Shown one piece after another: positions 12,301 through 23,340 of a stretch of DNA of 64,000 nucleotides; the first letter of the stretch is position 1; each line of letters starts with the position of its first letter. This DNA is from Ceratorhiza oryzae-sativae (taxonomy: Eukaryota; Basidiomycota; Agaricomycetes; Cantharellales; Ceratobasidiaceae): contig JARWMV010000245.1 of NCBI GenBank assembly GCA_030998015.1, forward strand, positions 1,022,413 through 1,086,412, given 5' to 3'. The position numbers were made by a program, and so were the translations under genes. Below the pieces are notes generated by a model that saw nothing but the letters and a program-made list of their open reading frames with translations, did no database searches and had not been told where the DNA came from.

Positions 12301-13402
12301 GAAGCTGCTCGTCGACTCCTGGGTCTGTTGAGACTGTTGAGACTGCCCCGAAAGAAGTCGCTCGCGCGAACCCTGTTGACGACCTGAGGGAGCTAAACCG
12401 AGTCCAAGCTGAGCTTGTTGGGCACCAGGAGTGAGGCGAGCCTGGGCGGGAGTAGCCCCCTGTTCGGTCTGCTGCTGTTGCTGGGCTGCCTGTTTGTTAC
12501 GTATCTGTTCGTCCGCAGCGTCTTCGTCCCAAGACATTCCATCATCAGGATCAAAGTCTGCAGGGTTGACTTTGTCGCCGCTAGCCTGAGCCTGAGTCTC
12601 GTGATCGCCACCCTCACCCTCGTAGGCCTCTTCGTATTCCTCATCATCATCGTCCTCGTCCCATTCGTCTCCGTCAAACTCTTCGACGTTCCAGACGGCA
12701 GGAGGGTAGTTGAAGACTTGGTTGGATCCTCCACCAAAGACGACGGATTTTGGAGGGGGGACAGGAGATGAACCATAGCGCTGACGACGATCACGCTCGC
12801 GTACAGAGCGCGTGTCTTCTGTCCGCTCCTGTTGCGTAGCACTCGCGAGCTGTATAATAATGAATAAACCCAAACAATGTGATACATAACGGGCGGTAGC
12901 CACTTACGTCGATGTTACGATGTTTGTTCAGACGCGCCAAGCGTTCATAGGGCGTCTCGATATTTTCAGCTGGGATGTAGCCAACCTCTTGGGATTTTAG
13001 GACGCGAACAAGCCACCAATAGCTGTTGCTGTCGTCCATGAGGAAAAGGCTGTCGCCCTTGGCGACATTTGCCTGTCCCTCAACCGTCGCGACAAATGCG
13101 TGCAACGAGTAGACGAGGTCAAAGTCGATGGACGGGTCAGGGATTTCCGAGACAGAGCTGCGGTCATCCTCGTCCATGAACTCGCCGTCACCTTCATGGT
13201 CGTCGTCGTCTTCCATGACAGAGTGCTCCTCGTCGCTAGCGTACCGCCTGTCGTCGTAGTGTTGTTGGTATCCGTGCTCTTCCGGGGCTAGGTCGTCTCG
13301 CAAGTCGAGGGTGTCCTGTGTGTGTGTTAGCATGGGCTGTGTACATTGCAGAAAACCAACCTGGCGAGAAGGCCGTCGAGGCTGGCCGGCGTGAGCCTGC
13401 AT
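9323..13402 (-). CDS. Large SH3 and Ras-association-like scaffold protein
   Basis: A fungal SH3 scaffold, probably about 1,350 residues, likely in cortical polarity or signalling (inference). Exon 1 encodes MQAHAGQPRRPSRQ. After an acidic stretch comes an SH3 domain: LVYSLHAFVAT, SYWWLVRVL and EVGYIPAENIETP. An ERLARLNKHRNID tail follows, which I recall from unnamed fungal SH3 proteins. The middle is charged and disordered, with a polybasic patch (KDKDKKKKGG then LSGLFGRNKKEKK). A Ras-association-like fold follows (LSVLRVFAGERV to KPLLVFEAEQ), then a second ubiquitin-like stretch (FSVQVVIFPEDLP to RYGLSVQVDGQ). The C-terminal exons hold ETYDISEIVERE and EEKLDRVLTKIRDD, and a short last exon ends TFHTS. 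Introns near 12844-12910, 10494-10546 and 9367-9418 join the parts in frame. I cannot give a reliable gene name. Confidence 0.78.
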
Positions 13403-13771
13403 TTGGTTGCAGATGAGCGTAGTCCGTGTCGGAGATCACAACAACAAGAGGCGCCCAGCGCTCCCCCGCATACCGTTACATTACCGCTCCACGTAGCACC
13501 CACCCAAGCAACCGGGCTGGCCCATGCATATATAGACGATTTGGATACGAGTGTCGGTTAGGAAAGTTGGAGTATGTTGTCACGCGCATATACACATCGG
13601 GCAGACACTCGCCGAGGAAGTGAGCACGGAGACCCGTCTGATAGAATGCGCATGGAATGCGGCGTGCTCTGATTGGCCAGTTGCTGACAACAACCCACTA
13701 CTTAACCGCGCGGCAAGAGAGCACCAAGAAGTACTTGACACCCGACCACGACACCCCCCACTCATTCAGCC
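13403..13771. promoter_or_regulatory. Divergent promoter region, SH3 scaffold / cytochrome b5
   Basis: A 369-bp spacer between two start codons pointing away from each other, so it should hold both promoters. A TATATAG element lies at 13529-13535, but its distance fits neither start codon perfectly. No other clear motif is seen. Confidence 0.45.
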
Positions 13772-14416
13772 ATGTCCGACAAGAAAATCACCCTCCAGCA
13801 GCTCAAGGAGCACACCAAGAAGGACAGCTTTTACACGCTCATCCACGGAAAAGGTCGGTCGGCGCCGCGTTTGGGCTGGATCTCGAGCTAACTATTCTCC
13901 AGTCTACGACGTGACCAAGTTCTTGGACGAGGTACAGACTATTCATTGAGCTTACGTCCACATGGTTTGCTAACTGTCTCCAGCATCCGGGAGGAGACGA
14001 AGTTATTACTGCCGAGGGTGGTAAGTCTAATCCGCTTATCCCGCCATCCGCTCAACCATTCACTCCCTGCGACAGGCAAAGACGCGACCGAAGCCTTTGA
14101 GGACGTTGGCCACTCTGACGAGGCTCGAGACATCCTCAAAACCCTCTACGTTGGAGACTTTGAGGGTGGACCCGTACGTTTTTTCATATCTTCCTGCCAA
14201 GCACGTATCTTCATCCGCGTATCGCTAGGCCACCGCACCTAAAATTGCCCCATCGCCTTCGTCCAAGCCAGCTTCCTCTGATTCCGGCAGGTACGTGACA
14301 TGGTCGTTATCACGTCAGACCTCTGCCTTACCTATATAACCCAAAGTGTAACCTACTTCATCCCCCTGGCTGCCTTGGGCGCGTATCTCGCCTGGAGGCT
14401 CTACTTCTCGGCGTAG
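13772..14416 (+). CDS. CYB5: Cytochrome b5, tail-anchored
   Basis: Small haem protein of the ER face that passes electrons to fatty-acid desaturases, sterol enzymes and some P450s. The start is [17 protein letters not shown]. Splicing gives [18 protein letters not shown], the first axial-haem loop. After [19 protein letters not shown] comes the second haem ligand (His of VGHSDEA). A Pro/Ser linker ([11 protein letters not shown]) leads to a C-terminal membrane anchor, [15 protein letters not shown], ending RLYFSA with TAG at 14414-14416. Four or more introns of about 50 nt interrupt the gene; the join just before the anchor is the least certain. Length and architecture are standard for fungal microsomal cytochrome b5. 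Confidence 0.95.
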
Positions 14417-14851
14417 TTGTATATATTGTCTGTCGTTTGTAGATTTTGGCTGTGCTCTTATTCGATCCTCTAAAACCTAGCCGTTTCGTTGGACAGACAA
14501 CAATAAGGTTTCACGCAGGTCGCGCGTGGTTCATGTGCCAAGAGCGCGGGTAGTGCTAATCCTAAAGCGCTGCTGTAAGATGTATCAGGTCAAGCACGTT
14601 ATACACTTCAATTCATCCGAGAACAGCCGTTATCTTGGCATAGCCGTCGCTATAAGATGCTTGTCGTTTTCGCATAACATCCAAAACTAATCGATGTGAA
14701 CCCCTTTTTTTCCCTGGGTACCTCATGTCTCACTCGGGCCGAATGTGTTTTAGTAGAACTCGTGAATCAAATTGCCATGAGAATAAATTGCAACTGTGCA
14801 GTGTCATATACACGCAAAACATTGCCAAATAGCATACTATAAGGCATTAAG
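14417..14851. other. Convergent spacer between cytochrome b5 and metalloprotease 1
   Basis: Two genes end here facing each other, so this should be 3' UTR and terminator sequence. I see no coding signal or repeat. Confidence 0.5.
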
Positions 14852-15972
14852 CTACTGGATGCCGCGATACCTGTAGCACATTTGGCGAGCGCGCTCGACT
14901 TGTCCTGGAGTAAACTGAAATAAAAAATCATAAGCGTGGTACCTTGAAACATAAAACACAGAAACTCACCGTCACTCTACAGAAATCGTTTGTATAGTCC
15001 ATGTGATTATTAATCCTGATATAATGCAAGGACATTAGCAAGGCGTACGAGGGAAACCATTTCGCACTTACAGATCCAGACCTCCCCCCACGCAAGTATC
15101 TCGACCCACTGGACATCCGCTCACCGGCGATGCCTCGGGAGGAGTGTCATTGACGCCATCACCCGGCCCGTCACAACCTCCTTGGAACGTATGGTACAAC
15201 CCTACCCAATGGCCAACCTCATGGACCAGCACCTTGCCAGTGTCGTAGCCAGGATTATTCGCGCCAGGAAGGGCCGTGTGGTCCATCACGACGCCATCTC
15301 GATTGGGCGGGTATTGGTCAAACTCATATGGAAATGTAGCATAACCAAGCAACCCGTTTAGGCGAGCGGTGTAAATGTTGAGATTATCCGCTCCACCCTT
15401 GTAAAGGGCCTGCTTCATTTGGCGCTCTGTGACGGTGTTCATATTGGGGTTCTGATACCATTCGCTAGAATGATACATCAGTAAATATTATACCATATTC
15501 GTCATCAGCTTGCCTATTTAGTTCGCGTCTAACCCCTCCCACATAAAACCTTAAACCAGCTTGTGCAAAGTTCAAATTCAAAACATTCATTTGGTAGCTG
15601 ATTTGTTGGTCCGTGACCGCCCCTTCGCCTTGTCAAACGTACAAAATCAGCATATATGGCCCGCGTGATATAGTAACGAGTTCACCTCGAGTGTTGCCGA
15701 CCGAAATGATGTTCCACCAAACAGGAATGGCACCGGCACTGGCTTGGGCGTTGAGGTCAGGACGATTCTTGATAAAGTCGGCTTCGGCTATGGCAATCGC
15801 CTTGGGACTGTTCACGTATAATCATCTAGTGGTTCAATGTTCAATCCACAAACAGAACGACGCACTCGTGAGGTGTGCCACAGCTCCATGCTGTAGTGAC
15901 GTTCTGAGCCGAGACAAAAGAGATCCCAGAGGCCACAGTCACAGCGAAAAGACGAGCGGCGTTGAAATGCAT
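14852..15972 (-). CDS. Secreted M43 (pappalysin-type) zinc metalloprotease 1
   Basis: Extracellular zinc endopeptidase of the fungal MEP1/cytophagalysin group. The start at 15972 gives a signal peptide (MHFNAARLFAVTVASG to SFVSAQ). A mature region follows with CGTPH near its start and VPVWW-like strands. The catalytic motif HEVGHWVGLYHTF has the three zinc histidines (HExxHxxGxxH). The disulphide region is GCDGPGDGVNDTP and GCPVGRDTC. After two more introns comes NNHMDYTNDFC with the Met-turn, then FTPGQVERARQMCYRY and stop at 14852. One intron (15465-15513) appears to use a GC donor. The neighbouring gene at 17394-18533 is a diverged paralogue in the same orientation, suggesting tandem duplication. 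Possible roles are nutrient acquisition or host-protein degradation; no substrate can be inferred. Confidence 0.88.
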
Positions 15973-17393
15973 TTCGATGGATGAAAGGGTTGAAAGAGCT
16001 TGATGATTTGCTGGACAGACCCAAACTGAGGTTTTTGTAGGCGGCCGAGTCAGACGACGAAGAAAAAATCAAGCTCGAAGTACATGTTGAATTACCGACA
16101 CTCTCGAGGCATCGCGAGCTTCTATCGCCTTGGGCAAGCCGAACAGAAATTCTGGTTTAATTTAAGACGTAGTTTCTGTAACTTTCGGTGCTTCTCTACC
16201 ATTCAAGATGGGCACCTGATCTTGCTTTCGTTGTCGGAAGGTCATACACAATGTCAAAATGCCAGATGCGAATACGTGCATACGTCGTAGAACGTCACTT
16301 CTGCCGGCCTTGCCGTGTTGCTCTGGAGTCGTTCACAAAAAAGAAGACTCAATACTATAACCATATACGGCGATTAGCCGAACAAAGTGGTCTTTCAATT
16401 CCGCCACCAAACATATCTGCTATTGAGGAATTATTAACATGTTTTGCCAAGTATAATTCTTATCTCAGAGCCATCTTAACTGTGTTCTAATCGCTTGAAT
16501 CCGAAACAAATTTGCGCAAGAAGTTGGGGAATCGCTCTCCATAAACCAGCATCCGCTCGATTTACCATGTCGATCCTCCGAACCCCTGAGCTTCTATGCC
16601 ATTATATTTGCATTATGATGACGATATATGCTGACTCAGAATACATGGAACTAGTATGCTAGCCCATCTCGTTAGAGGGAAACGCATATATGCACTTTCG
16701 TAACCCTTCTTTTGCTGTTTCGGGGTGTAGTCGGCACATACGGATCGGGATAATGGCCCCATACACCGAGCGATTCCATCCGAGGATTGGCTCGGGGCGG
16801 CTCGAAACGAAAAGGGAACTAACTTGTCGCTTTCGTCTAGTGAAACGAGTGAAACCCCCCGCTATACGGATTTATGTAGGTTCTGAAAGGATCGCTCGTT
16901 AATACAACTTGATTGGGGCTTTAAGGCAGTAGTACGACGCATACAAATGGTATACGGAACGAACAACCCTGGCGGAACGGACTGAATTGCGCTGCCACCT
17001 GCAAAGTCAAGTCCATAGGCCGTGGTGAGTGATTGGTTAACCAACACAGTTGCACCACAGGGGACCCACAACCAGCGTTGACAACTGAGAAGGGCGCTAA
17101 GAAGGAAAAAGGCCAAAGGCGGTGTTCGAACTTCCACTCAAACATTTACATAAATAAATATTTGATAGAAGGACCCATGTTAAACAGCAAGCGACTTTTT
17201 TCATTGGTCGGGATTTACCTACTGGGATAACGGACAAAACTCGAGACCATGGAAGGTGTTTTCCAAGCGCCAAATCGTTTGACAGTTTGCCAACTCAAAC
17301 AAACTCCGCGCTCCTGTATACTGGTTGGGTGGACGGTTATAGGTATATTACACGAGGTGCCTAAGTTATACAGCGTTTGCTTCTCGCAACATG
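15973..17393. other. Long intergenic region between the two metalloprotease genes
   Basis: About 1.4 kb, AT-richer than its surroundings, with several short open frames on both strands but no family motif or splice-consistent gene. It contains the promoter of metalloprotease 1. A minus-strand frame at 16862-17137 begins with a hydrophobic stretch but shows nothing recognisable. I see no transposon relic. Confidence 0.45.
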
Positions 17394-18533
17394 TTAGAGC
17401 CCACGGTAAGTAGCAATTTGGGACCTAAAGCGCTTAACTTGCCCCGGCGTAAACTATTATAAACAGGAGAAGGAACTCAGTGGGCAGAGCTAAGGGGCGA
17501 ATTCCAGAATTGTACACGTACCTCTGTCAGGCAGTAATCGTAGGAGTAGTCCATAAAGTTGTGGATCCTGAAGATAAGGACAATGAGCAATAAGCATACG
17601 AAAATCAAGATCAACCTACGGGTCTTTTCCACCTCCGGGGCAAGTGTCTCGATTGACGGGGCATCCAGAAGCGGGCTTGGCCTCGGCGGGTGTGTCACTA
17701 ACATAGTCGCCCTTGCCCTTGCATCCTCCCTCAAAGGTATGATATAAGCCGAGCCAATGGCCGACTTCGTGGGTGAGCGTAGCTCCAAGGTTGTAGTTTT
17801 TCGTCGTGCCGCCAGGAACAGTGGAGTAGAGGATGACTACACCATCATCCTTGGGTCTCTTGGCGTAAGACGAGGGGAAGGTCGCGTATCCGAGCAGCCC
17901 CTCGCCGTCGCCCTCCTTGAACCCGACTGTATAGATGTTGAGATCCGCGGGGCCACCTACGCGAAGCGCGTTCTTCATCTCCGTCTGGGACTTGGAACCA
18001 GGGGCAACTGTGTCGAACCAATTCCTAAGCGGAGTGTCAATTGAGGCAGGGATACCAAATGAAGAGTTAAACTCACTTGTTGTTAGTGCGCTTGACATCA
18101 GCTAGTTCAAATTTGATGCTTCCGTTGTAGTGTTTGTTCATCACAACGAGAGATTGATCTATCTGTGCTTTGGGGATGTTGCCTTTTGAGATACCTATTA
18201 TGTGCGGTTTAGGACTTGGAATCGCAACATGGAGAGGAATGCGTACCTTTCCCTTCGTTGATAACATGCCAATGAACCTTGACGATGGGGGTGGCAGTAG
18301 CGTTGCTGGCGAGGAGGATTTTGTTGGAAGCAAAATCGAGCTCGGCCGCTTCCAGTTCCCCGGAGCTGTGCACGCGAGCGGGTAAGTCATATTGGAGGCT
18401 ACCTAGCTCAGATAAATGCATACACATGAGGAGTACCACAACCGCGGGGGGCGGCCGCAGGTAGTTTTCCGAGGACCACAGTTGAGCCGATGCAAAGAGC
18501 GATGGCAAAAGAGCGGAGCTGTGCAAAGAGCAT
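17394..18533 (-). CDS. Secreted M43 (pappalysin-type) zinc metalloprotease 2
   Basis: Paralogue of the gene at 14852-15972. The start at 18533 gives signal peptide MLFAQLRSFAIALCIG ending near STVVLG, then CGTPH. An intron follows (GTATGC donor, phase 2). The mature part shows SIKFELADVKRTNN, WFDTVAPGS and ALRVGGPADLNIYTV. The zinc motif is HEVGHWLGLYHTF. GCPVNRDTCPGGGKDP follows. The Met-turn segment is NFMDYSYDYC, and a last exon beginning FTPGQVKRF ends IATYRGL (stop 17394). Intron positions match the paralogue at several sites. The adamalysin-like fold is complete, so it should be active. It differs from its neighbour in a GDGEG loop and in the propeptide. A TATA-like TTAAATA lies upstream near 18614-18621. 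Confidence 0.88.
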
Positions 18534-18942
18534 AGCGACGAACGAGTGAGCGCTTGGTAGTCGAGACAGAAACAAAGCGAGAAAGAGTCTGGCTTTGTCT
18601 CATCGAGTCCGCTCTATTTAAGCGAGAAAAGATGAGCACATGCGGTCTGGGCTGGGCGCCTTCTGTCGAGAGGTTGACAACGATCCCTGTGATTGTTGGA
18701 AAAGTGCCTTACACCATCGGACACGGACTGAATTGTTTCACCAGTCACCTGATATCCTGCTGCTAGAGTTGCCAAGCCATGAACACACAGGTTTCCTAAA
18801 AAAAGACCTTCGTTCAGTCTAACTGCTATTGAATTCGCAGATGGCCGTTATATTGAGGCACACTTGTATGCGCGATTCAAAATTCGCGGCAATGCGATAA
18901 ATTTTATTCATACACGAGGCTCATAGCACAGATGTTCAGCCA
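18534..18942. promoter_or_regulatory. Promoter region of metalloprotease 2
   Basis: A 409-bp spacer. On the minus strand a TTAAATA element (18614-18621) sits about 80-90 bp before the start codon, a sensible position for a TATA box. No gene is seen. Confidence 0.4.
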
Positions 18943-21196
18943 TCACAACCCTCCAAAGACAACCAACTTGGTGTTCATATACTCATCGATTCCATGTGGT
19001 CCACCCTCACGTCCAAGCCCGCTTTCTTTGATCCCACCAAACGGTACCTGGGCCTGGCTAATCAAACCAGTGTTCGTCCCAACCATCCCGACTTCGAGCG
19101 CCTCGGCCACGCGCCAAACCCGGCCTACGTCGCGTGAAAAAAAGTAACCTGCCAAACCAACATCGGAGTTGTTTGCCAACCGGATTACCTCATCCTCCGT
19201 CTCGAACCTGGTGGAGATCGTTATTATGAAGTCGTATGCAAAAAGAGAAGCCGACGTACTTGATCAGTGCCGCCACCGGACCAAAAGTCTCTTCATCGGC
19301 AATCTGCACGTCGTTGGGGACGTCTGCGAGAACGGTCGGCTCAAAGAAATTCGGTCCAAGGGATTCGGCGCGTTTTCCCCCGACTAACACGGAAGCTCCT
19401 TTGGCTACCGCGTCTTTCACATGAGCTTCAACCTTGCCGATCGCCTTTTCGTGGATCAAAGGTCCATGTGTGCTGTATGCGTGAAAATATTTGGAAACGA
19501 TTATTTTAGACTTGCAGCAGATACAAACTCACGTCTTGGGATCCATTCCATTCCCGAGTTTAAAGGCATCAACTTTTTCAGCAAGCAGTGCTGCAAAATC
19601 TGCGTATACTGATGCCTGAACATAGATCCTAACATAGCGGGGTTTGTGAAAACGTTCAAAAGCATATGATAATATCTGAGCACAGACCTATTCGCACAAA
19701 CACATGTTTGTCCAGAACCACGGAACTTGCAAGCAATGGCGCCTTCGACAGCCTTTTCAATGTCTGCGTCGTCAAATACAATAAACGGAGCATTGCCACC
19801 TATATGAACGTGATGAATACCATACACTATCTACGCTATCTAAAAATGTAAACTCACCAGCCTCCCAGGACACCCTAAAAATTGCACCAAATCATTGGTT
19901 AGCTTGCAAAGCTCTGAAGACAAACCGGGCTTACTTCTTCAAGGTTGAACTCGCCTGTTGCGAGAGCAATTTGGCGACGGGCGTGGACCCGGTAAAGGAA
20001 ACCTTCTTTACAAGCTTGCTTTCGCACAGCTCCTTACCCACGTCCTTGATGTACTTGTCGGTGGTAACAACATTGATGACACCGTCCGGTACCCCGGCCC
20101 GACGTGCAAGCTGGGGCCAATGTAGGTTCACGGGCACCGACAACGACAAGATATGCGTACCTCAACTAGTGCCAGAGCCGAGAAAGGGGTTTCCGCAGGG
20201 GGCTTGACGACCACTGTACATCCAGCAGCAAGTGCGGGAGCCAGTTTGCGCCCTATCATTGCACTCGGGAAGTTCCATGGGGTAAGCAGCGCGGCCACAC
20301 CTATTCTCGTAATAAACAAGAGTGCTCAAGAAATCACGCTATTGGCTTACCAACGGGCTGCTTGACGACGACGTTGCGTATGCTGAGCATAGGCGATGGG
20401 ATAACCTCTGCAAGTTCGCATAAGTCGCAGAAAGCTCAAGTCTAGATTAGACTGACCTCCGTAAGTCCTCAACGCCTCGCCCGCTGTGGATGGCCGAGTA
20501 CATATATGCAAGCTATGTGTGGTGAAATCAACCTACCAAACCACTGGAAGGCAACATTTTGTTAATTGTCTGTATATACGAACGGCTCCGTTACTCGCCT
20601 CGACAAACGATGCGCTATATGCATTTTCGCCTTTGCCCTCTGCGAGCGGCTTTCCATTTTCCAAAGTCTGGAGGAGGGGAGGTCAAATGAGTCATATCCG
20701 TATTAGCGGGGTTACGTACAATAATCGCACCCAAGTCGTCATTGTTATCCACCATAAGCTGATACAACTTGCGTAGGATATCGTGTCGTTCCTGGTTGGG
20801 GTGTCAGCATCGGACGATAACAAAAGGTTTGGTTTATTAGAATTCACTTTGGGGGTGGTCTTTGACCACGTCTTGAAAGCATTCGCAGCGTGCTGGATGG
20901 CCGCCTTGGTGTCCTCTAACCCAAGTTCGGGAACAGTTCCAAGGACTTCACCAGTGGCAGGATCTACGATTCAAAACTTAAAAATAGACGATCGGGTGAG
21001 AATGTATTCATTGCATACTTGTCACTTTAATCTTTGAACCATCCTTAGCATCCACCCACTGGCCGCCAATAAACGCCTGGTTCTTGATAAGACTTTGGTC
21101 TTTGATCGCAGAGAACTAACGTAACCACATCGTCACTATCTCATGATCAACACGACAGCAAGTTTCACCAACGTTGGTCGTTAAACTCGAAGCCAT
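18943..21196 (-). CDS. UGA2: NAD(P)-dependent succinate-semialdehyde-type dehydrogenase
   Basis: Oxidises succinate semialdehyde to succinate in the GABA shunt, or a similar semialdehyde. Assignment is by overall pattern. Motifs in order: [75 protein letters not shown], then [15 protein letters not shown] with the catalytic Glu. [13 protein letters not shown] carries the catalytic Cys, and [12 protein letters not shown] follows. The protein ends VFGGL. More than ten introns. One tiny exon of 7 nt (20537-20543) seems needed to join FVE to WFAGEALR. The start at 21196 (MASSLTTN) relies on a splice with a GTTGGT donor and is less certain. The change from the usual ELGG to EAGG keeps the catalytic base. 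No clear mitochondrial presequence is seen, so a cytosolic location is likelier. Confidence 0.85.
20537..20543 (-). other. Putative 7-nt microexon in the semialdehyde dehydrogenase gene
   Basis: On the minus strand this reads TGGTTTG. It is flanked upstream by an intron with a GC donor (20544-20598) and downstream by one with a GTAGGT donor. Inclusion gives FVE-WF-AGEALR, the order expected for the family. An alternative exon ending FQWF is possible. Confidence 0.55.
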
Positions 21197-21503
21197 TCTC
21201 GACAGATGCAACGCAAAACTGAGTCTGAGGGGTAAATTTCCTGCGTAAGCTACGCGTGAAGTAGCCGAGGATCTTAAGGCGGATGAAGCTCGTGCGAATT
21301 TCAGCATCACTGGCAGAAGGCACACAAGGGTTATATGGCCTCGTGAGCACTATCGGTCCTGGGATCCCGAAGGGCGTAGCGGCTACACGCTGTGGAGGTC
21401 TGAAATGGCGTCGATGAAATCATCAAGCGGACCTCGCTTGACTTATCGAGTCCGCTAAGCGGTGGCTAGAATGAGCATGTAACATTGATTCGCGGTAACG
21501 GTA

Positions 21504-22935
21504 CTATGTTCGGCGTTTTCCTTTGCGGCCTGTGGCAGCAGCAGCCGGTGTTTGTTCCAGAAAGCCACCTTGTTCAAGTGCATTTCGTGCCGACTGGTTG
21601 ATCCTATTTGAAATAAATCAACAAACCCGCCAGACTTTCTACACTAATTTTCCTTTACCATTTGAATCTATCAGGCCCCAAGTGTATGCTAATTGATGTC
21701 TCAGACTATGCTCGATCCGCCAAACTTCATCAACTAACCCTCCAAAGAACCTAGTCACGACAACCAACACGTTGTCGAGATCCTGGTAGCTCCAAATTAG
21801 CGGTCATGGTATTGTTAAATCGAAATCCATACCATAATCTGGAGTAAATGCGCCAACCCTCGGCCAGCCGCTGACTCTCCATCATCATCGTTGTCTACAA
21901 AGGTATCAAATCTGGTAACCTATGGTAATTGTGAATCCTATACCCTGATGAAGAACACCGCCGACCGTACACCTCCATGCGTTAATAATAGGGTGTGTAG
22001 CTCTACACAAATCCGGTCGGTGTAGAGCATAAAAGCATCGAAACTAGACGAACCGAGCTATTCGCTTGTCCGTCATCAAATAAGCCAATATAATCGGCAC
22101 TTGCTCGTGATGCGTGATTCTACAGGCTCTTCCTATAAACACACTCTTTCGATCAGTGATGGGTTCTGCAATAGCGAACTCTATCCCTGCAGGCAATTCT
22201 GCTTGTACGTCTGGCTCCTTCGCAAGCTGAGGCTCAGGTTCATGAGTTGGTTCGGGGGCGTGGCTCTCCTTGTGGGTCTCACGCTGAGAGTTGCTTGCAC
22301 TCTTCTCTGCTAGTTTTTCTTGGTACCTGAGGGGCGTTTAATATTTTAGGATGTTCATAGCGATTTGCTTACCAAGTAGTAGCTCTTTCTCGTACATGTT
22401 CTATTCCATCAAACACAGCGCTATCTCCGGCATTCCATGCCACACCTGTCAAGCTGGAAAAATACGTTCGAAGTATGGGGCCCGAAAGGCCAGCATCCGC
22501 ACTGAATGCATGCACATAGCCAGAGAGCAGTTGCAATTGTGGTGGAGAAGATGCAGGGTAGGAAGGCGGCATAGTAACAAGAATGTTCAGTTCGACACCC
22601 TCATATGGGTGTTGGAGACTACGGATATTTAGATATAATTTTGACAACGTACAAAGGTTTGAACACTCACGACGTAACGACCTCGAACCGGATTTTGGAA
22701 TACCCAGACTCTGGCCGTGAGAGGGAAATAGGCCAGACTCGAATTTTCTCGGGCGAGTAAATCGACTCGAGGGCTGTTATTAATATCAATAAGCAGTGGT
22801 ATCATCTGCTTGGGTCACAGTTCCACCTTGCAGTTCCAGTAAAACCGGCTCTCGATCTGGTGATTCTTCTAGCAAAGTATAGAGCTCTTCAAGAGTCGCA
22901 TATTGAGTAGGCGGAGAAGCTGGTCGAGAGGTCAT
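21504..22935 (-). CDS. YIH1: YIH1/IMPACT homologue (Gcn1-binding inhibitor of Gcn2 activation)
   Basis: Competes with the eIF2-alpha kinase Gcn2 for Gcn1, so it restrains the amino-acid starvation response. Start at 22935 (MTSRPASPPTQYATLEEL). The N-terminal RWD domain spans the first exons: ALESIYSPEKIRVW, ILVTMPPSYPASSPP and LRTYFSSL. A charged linker follows (ETHKESHAPEPTHEPE). The C-terminal UPF0029/IMPACT domain shows EPITDRKSVFIGRA, LMTDKRIARATHPIINAW, DNDDDGESAAGRGLAHL, NVLVVVTRFFGG and LGPDRFKW. It ends GRKGKRRT with stop at 21504. At least seven short introns break the second half so heavily that no long open frame exists there; the model came from following splice sites and family motifs. 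Domain order and length are normal. Confidence 0.88.
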
Positions 22936-23340
22936 GATTTGCGGCGATTGTAACAGGGAGGGGAACGGCTAATCTGGTCATGGCGAACCATTGCGATCGT
23001 GAGGGATCCGTCATCTCACGTGACCTCACCTACAAATGGTCTTTATTTCTGACGTTTTTGCACAATCATACGCATATAGTCGACTTTATCTGAACCAAAC
23101 CATCGAGGCTACCCAGCTGTGCTCACGTATTTACCAAATGGGCTCTGCTACGTATGGAGGATGATTCGGTTGACAGTCTCCTATTCATCGCTACCCATTC
23201 AATAATAGTAACCGGGTCTATTGACTGCAAACGAGTGACTACAAATGCCGACAGTAATGAGAACATATGCTATAATCACAACATGAACAACATAAGCGAG
23301 CGAAGACGTAAAAGGACGTCAGGTACGTGTGTAAGATCAT
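22936..23340. other. Intergenic spacer upstream of YIH1
   Basis: Upstream region of the minus-strand YIH1 gene and 3' flank of the Cdc14-type gene. A CACGTGA-type E-box (TCACGTGA) lies near 23017-23024. Nothing coding is seen. Confidence 0.4.

Noticed and set aside
11623..12387. 254-codon plus-strand open frame inside the SH3 scaffold gene
   Set aside because: Antisense to the charged middle of the scaffold; hydrophobic composition results from reading Lys/Glu/Asp codons backwards.
16862..17145. Two overlapping minus-strand frames starting with a hydrophobic stretch, possible small secreted protein
   Set aside because: No promoter element, no conserved cysteines beyond chance, and no intron context; the region is AT-rich spacer.
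15973..17393. Possible transposon relic between the metalloproteases
   Set aside because: No terminal repeats, target duplications, or transposase, reverse transcriptase or integrase motifs found by eye.
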